Source: Syntrophobacterales bacterium (GTDB taxonomy: Bacteria; Desulfobacterota; Syntrophobacteria; BM002). Taken from it: a DNA stretch of 8,517 nt. Position 1 is the first letter of the stretch. Each line of letters opens with the position of its first letter. The translations under genes and the position numbers were made by a program. Location of the stretch: assembly GCA_030613915.1 (NCBI GenBank), contig JAUWKY010000073.1:1-8517 (forward strand). Reading direction: 5' to 3'. The notes beneath the pieces are model-generated. The model made no database searches and was not told the DNA's origin. It worked only from the letters and a program-made list of their open reading frames with translations. This document shows, one piece after another, positions 5,649 to 8,517 of the stretch.

Positions 5649-6347
5649 ATGAAGAGACCCAGGGCAAGCATACTTGTGGTTGAAGACGATGTAGCCATCC
5701 TACAAGGCTTACTTGACGTTCTCGTGTTCAACGGTTACGAGGCCTCAGGGGTGGAAGATGGGGGCGATGGACTTCAAGAAGCTTTGGAAGGAAGATACGA
5801 CCTGGTCATCTTGGATGTGATGCTTCCCACCACCGATGGTTTTGCCATTTGCAGAGAAATACGGAAGAAGAAGCCGGGGCAGGCTGTAGTCATGCTCACG
5901 GCCAAAGGCTCTGAAGACGACATCGTGACCGGGTTCAAGGCAGGTGCAGACGACTACGTAAGCAAACCATTCTCACTGAGAGAATTGATGGTCCGGGTTG
6001 AAGCGGTATTACGGAGGGCCGGGAAAAACCTGGGAGACGAACAAATACACTCACACGGGATTTTTTTCGACGGCAAGACACTCATGGCTTCACATAATGA
6101 CCGCACCGTGGAGCTCACCAGAAGAGAGATGGACATCATTCTCTACCTTCATCGCCACAGGGAGCAGATAGTTTCCAAAAAGCAGCTCCTCGGCGAGGTA
6201 TGGAATTATGCAGACACAGATATTGAGACCCGAACCGTGGATATCCACATCCTCAAACTCAGGAAGAAGATCACTTCCCTGGTTGGGGACACTCCTTTTA
6301 TAGTGACCGTCAGGGGCGAAGGATATCGCCTGGAGTTTGAAGAGTGA
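5649..6347 (+). CDS. OmpR/PhoB-family response regulator
   Basis: A 232-residue DNA-binding response regulator. The receiver domain (about 7-118) has the acidic pocket E12, D13 and D14, the phospho-acceptor D56 in LVILDVMLP, the switch residue T84 and the invariant K106 in SKPF. A winged-helix effector domain (about 130-230) carries the family signature LTRREMDIILYL, then SKKQLLGEVW, RTVDIHILKLRKK and the C-terminal wing VRGEGYRL. It should be phosphorylated by the downstream kinase and bind DNA as a dimer on direct repeats, usually upstream of sigma-70 promoters. The ATG at 5649 has AGGGGA at 5633-5638 and a closer AGGA at 5641-5644. It is divergent from the VWA operon, a likely but unproven target. 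All catalytic residues are present and the length is normal. PhoB, OmpR and other names cannot be separated by eye. Confidence 0.95.
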   Translation: MKRPRASILVVEDDVAILQGLLDVLVFNGYEASGVEDGGDGLQEALEGRYDLVILDVMLPTTDGFAICREIRKKKPGQAVVMLTAKGSEDDIVTGFKAGADDYVSKPFSLRELMVRVEAVLRRAGKNLGDEQIHSHGIFFDGKTLMASHNDRTVELTRREMDIILYLHRHREQIVSKKQLLGEVWNYADTDIETRTVDIHILKLRKKITSLVGDTPFIVTVRGEGYRLEFEE

Positions 6348-8284
6348 AAAGACTGAAAATACTCATTCTTATCTTTTGTCTGGCCCTGTCAATTCCACTG
6401 GCCTATTTCGTCCTCCGCACCTACCGCAGCCTAGAGCAAGAGGAAGTGGCACAGCTGCGCTATTTTGCCGTAACCATTTTCGACCAAATGGAAGAGGAAC
6501 TCGCTTCTCTGGTAATCAAGGAAGAGGGGCGGCCCATAGATCAGTATAGATACAATTACCTGGCTCCGGGTCAAGCCCGGGGTTCAGGGAGATTGAGTCG
6601 ATCTCCCCTGTCTCAGCCTCCCAAAGATCGCTATATCCTAGGCTACCTGCAGAACAATCCGGATGGCTCCTTCAACTCACCTCTAGTGAAAGATGACGAC
6701 AACATCCCCCCAGGATCAAATTCGGTGGTTGCCCAGCTGAATGAGGTGAACAAAACCTTCAACCTGAAGCGTTCCACGGTCCCCGAGGGTGTCGAGATCA
6801 AACCAGCCGAGATGGTTGCCAAAAGGGAAAGAGAAGAGGTCTCGACTTTTGCCGATAAATATCTGGATCTTTCCCGCTCCAAGAAACAAAGATCTTATCT
6901 TGGACAGGCCAAGAAGAGAGTCGAGGAAATTACCCCCAGCCAGGCTCTAACTGTTGCCCAGCTGGATGAGAATCAAAAGGAGAGCAAGGCCCGGCAAGAA
7001 CCCGAAGAGCAAGTGGCAACCGAGCAAGATCTTGCCCCTATGGCCGCTGACCGGATAGCAGGACAACCTGCTAAAGAAAAAGGACTAAGCACGGAGCAAT
7101 ACAGACCTCGGGCTGCGGCCCCGAGCCCCTTGCGGTCTCCGCCAGCTCTTGATACCGAGAAGCTTCAAGTTGAAGTGGATCCAATGCAAGCTGTGTTTAT
7201 CAACGATAGCCAAATTTTCATCTTTCGCCGCATTGTGATCAACAATCAAATCTATCGTCAGGGATTCATATTAATTGTGCAGGAATTCCTGAACCACCTG
7301 GCCAATGAATATTTTTCCCTGCAGCCGATGTCACAGTTTACCAGCCTGCGCCTGTCAGTTGTGGACCGTGGGAGAGAAACCACAACTGTCCTGTCCGGTG
7401 CCGCTGTCCAATATCCGAACTTTGCTTTAGAGCGGACCTTTCCCCGCCCTTTTTCCTTTCTGCGCGCCACCCTTACCTGTGACCGGATCCCCAAGTCTGT
7501 GGGCCGCACAACCTTGAACATTATGATGTTTGTCCTTGCCTTTATCATCCTCATTGGACTGTTTGCCATATATCAGAGTGCACGGGCCGTAGTGGCCCTG
7601 TCGGAACGGCGCTCCAGGTTCGTTTCATCGGTCACCCATGAGCTCAAAACCCCATTGACCAACATACGGATGTATATAGAAATGCTGGAGCAAGGGATCG
7701 CCCGCGACCACGAACGGGAGCAAGAATATTTCAGGATTTTAGGATCGGAGAGCTCCCGCTTATCCCGTCTGATAAATAACGTTTTGGAATATTCCAAACT
7801 GGAGAAAAAGCAGGTACATCTCGACCTGCAGAGAGGCACTCTCCAGGAGGTGATCCAGGAAGTCAAAGAGGTCATGCAGGAGAAGCTCGTTCAGGAGGGA
7901 TTCGATCTGAAGGTGGAGAGAGAGGAAGTGCCACCCTTCAAATACGACCGGGAAGCTATGATTCAGGTTCTTATCAACCTGATTGATAACAGCATGAAAT
8001 TCGGCAGGTCATCGCCTACCCGCCGAATTACCATCAAGATCTGGCCCGAGGGAGATACTGTGAAAATCTCCGTATCCGACACCGGGCCGGGGATCCCTGG
8101 CTCCGGATTGAAAAAAATATTCGAGGACTTCTACCGGGTGGACAGTGAGCTGACGCGAACCACCGGGGGAACCGGTATAGGGTTGGCTCTGGTGAAAAAG
8201 CTTGGCACCGCAATGGGGGGCGCGGTCACGGCGAAAAACAACGACGGTCCCGGATGTACGATCACCATTACGATGCGTGCGTAG
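6344..8284 (+). CDS. Membrane sensor histidine kinase with a large extracytoplasmic region
   Basis: A 646-residue kinase, presumed partner of the preceding regulator. Its GTG start overlaps that gene's stop (GTGA), with GGAG 8 nt upstream, indicating coupling. Transmembrane helices lie near residues 5-25 and 391-411. The roughly 365 residues between them are much larger than usual for this architecture and include a charged, Pro/Ala/Gln-rich, probably disordered stretch (about 145-275) before a more ordered part (276-385). No HAMP domain is apparent: the phosphorylated H432 (VTHELKTPLTN) follows TM2 by only about 20 residues. The HATPase domain has the N box N545/N549 (NLIDN), the G1 box DTGPGIP (579-585), FEDFYRVD (593-600) and the G2 box GGTGIGLAL (608-616), all intact. 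Lack of HAMP and the long disordered insert are unusual; the signal sensed is unknown. Confidence 0.94.
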   Translation: MKRLKILILIFCLALSIPLAYFVLRTYRSLEQEEVAQLRYFAVTIFDQMEEELASLVIKEEGRPIDQYRYNYLAPGQARGSGRLSRSPLSQPPKDRYILGYLQNNPDGSFNSPLVKDDDNIPPGSNSVVAQLNEVNKTFNLKRSTVPEGVEIKPAEMVAKREREEVSTFADKYLDLSRSKKQRSYLGQAKKRVEEITPSQALTVAQLDENQKESKARQEPEEQVATEQDLAPMAADRIAGQPAKEKGLSTEQYRPRAAAPSPLRSPPALDTEKLQVEVDPMQAVFINDSQIFIFRRIVINNQIYRQGFILIVQEFLNHLANEYFSLQPMSQFTSLRLSVVDRGRETTTVLSGAAVQYPNFALERTFPRPFSFLRATLTCDRIPKSVGRTTLNIMMFVLAFIILIGLFAIYQSARAVVALSERRSRFVSSVTHELKTPLTNIRMYIEMLEQGIARDHEREQEYFRILGSESSRLSRLINNVLEYSKLEKKQVHLDLQRGTLQEVIQEVKEVMQEKLVQEGFDLKVEREEVPPFKYDREAMIQVLINLIDNSMKFGRSSPTRRITIKIWPEGDTVKISVSDTGPGIPGSGLKKIFEDFYRVDSELTRTTGGTGIGLALVKKLGTAMGGAVTAKNNDGPGCTITITMRA

Positions 8285-8287
8285 TAT

Positions 8288-8301
8288 GCAGAGCGCTCTG
8301 C
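8288..8301. repeat. Perfect 14-bp palindrome after the kinase stop codon
   Basis: GCAGAGCGCTCTGC is one heptamer (GCAGAGC) followed by its reverse complement, beginning 4 bp after the kinase stop codon. The same heptamer opens the tract at 5376 and closes both ends of the repeat at 3494-3541. With no loop and no T-run it is not a standard terminator. Confidence 0.5.
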
Positions 8302-8309
8302 GTCAATTG

Positions 8310-8367
8310 GTCAAATCGTCGATTAGGAAATTAGAGAATTAGAAAATTAGTTGATTAGTCAAATCGT
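8310..8367. repeat. Direct 10-bp repeat bracketing the right octamer block
   Basis: GTCAAATCGT occurs at 8310-8319 and again at 8358-8367, either side of the octamer units. The left flank copy (5567-5613) has only one such decamer, in inverse orientation. The pair could be a duplication made on insertion of the octamer block or just another repeat unit. Confidence 0.4.
8321..8367 (-). repeat. Right copy of the perfect 47-bp inverted repeat
   Basis: Exact reverse complement of 5567-5613, starting 36 bp after the kinase stop. It reads as five 8-bp units (GATTAGGA, AATTAGAG, AATTAGAA and two more), then AAATCGT. With the left copy it symmetrically encloses the two-component operon. Confidence 0.85.
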
Positions 8368-8399
8368 AGAAACCGTAAAAATCGTAAAAGTCGTAGAAA
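8364..8399. repeat. Four 9-bp repeat units
   Basis: TCGTAGAAA, CCGTAAAAA, TCGTAAAAG and TCGTAGAAA follow one another exactly in 9-bp steps, directly after the 8-bp units and overlapping the end of the 47-bp repeat by four bases. Confidence 0.6.
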
Positions 8400-8410
8400 T
8401 TATTAGATTT

Positions 8411-8517
8411 TTGGAAATCCGAAATCCGCAATTCTGTCCTCTGACCTCTGATCTCCGACCTCTGATTTCCGAGCTCCGACCTCTGAGTTCTGTCCTCTGA
8501 CGTCTGATCTCTGACCT
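8411..8517. repeat. Downstream heptamer tract, continuing past the window edge
   Basis: In 7-bp steps from 8411 the units begin TTGGAAA, TCCGAAA, TCCGCAA and settle into YTCYGAY-type units (CTCTGAC, CTCTGAT, CTCCGAC). There are 15 full units before the edge, with unbroken phase. No coding potential is apparent. Confidence 0.7.

Noticed and set aside
8288..8301. Intrinsic terminator after the kinase
   Set aside because: The palindrome has no loop of its own and is followed by GTCAATTGG rather than a T-run.

Overview
The window looks like a Gram-negative chromosome, most plausibly Desulfobacterota (the old Deltaproteobacteria). This is inferred from the mix of PspA-like, exported VWA and OmpR/EnvZ-type genes, strong AGGAGG-type ribosome sites, roughly balanced base composition and intergenic DNA full of degenerate short-period repeats. 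No rRNA, tRNA, CRISPR array or transposase is visible.

Layout. Bases 1-2027 (+) hold the 3' part of a membrane M48-type zinc metalloprotease fused to N-terminal zf-TFIIB-like zinc ribbons; its start lies outside the window. Bases 2028-2361 form a convergent intergenic region filled by nested palindromes. Bases 2362-5024 (-) hold a likely operon read leftward: an exported von Willebrand factor A (VWA) protein, a short PspA/IM30-family protein and a small multi-pass membrane protein. The last two genes overlap by 4 bp. Bases 5025-5648 separate this operon from a divergent two-component system. They contain a 194-bp element bounded by perfect 20-bp inverted repeats (5057-5250), an AT-rich presumptive promoter segment (5251-5375) and a long tract of degenerate 7-bp repeats (5376-5557). 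Bases 5649-8284 (+) encode an OmpR/PhoB-family response regulator and a sensor histidine kinase, overlapping by 4 bp. Bases 8285-8517 are again short-period repeats.

How the genes may work together. PspA-family proteins protect or remodel the inner membrane. Here one sits with an exported VWA protein and a small membrane protein, back to back with a two-component system whose kinase has a very large extracytoplasmic region. The simplest reading is an envelope-stress or envelope-maintenance module in which the kinase senses the periplasm and the regulator controls one or both operons. This comes from gene order only.

The most unusual DNA signal is that the two-component operon is bracketed by a perfect 47-bp inverted repeat (5567-5613 and 8321-8367) built from 8-bp units. 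That repeat is embedded in heptamer tracts whose 7-bp phase persists for 26 units on the left and about 15 on the right while the unit sequence drifts. The same 7-bp habit recurs between the VWA and pspA-like genes.
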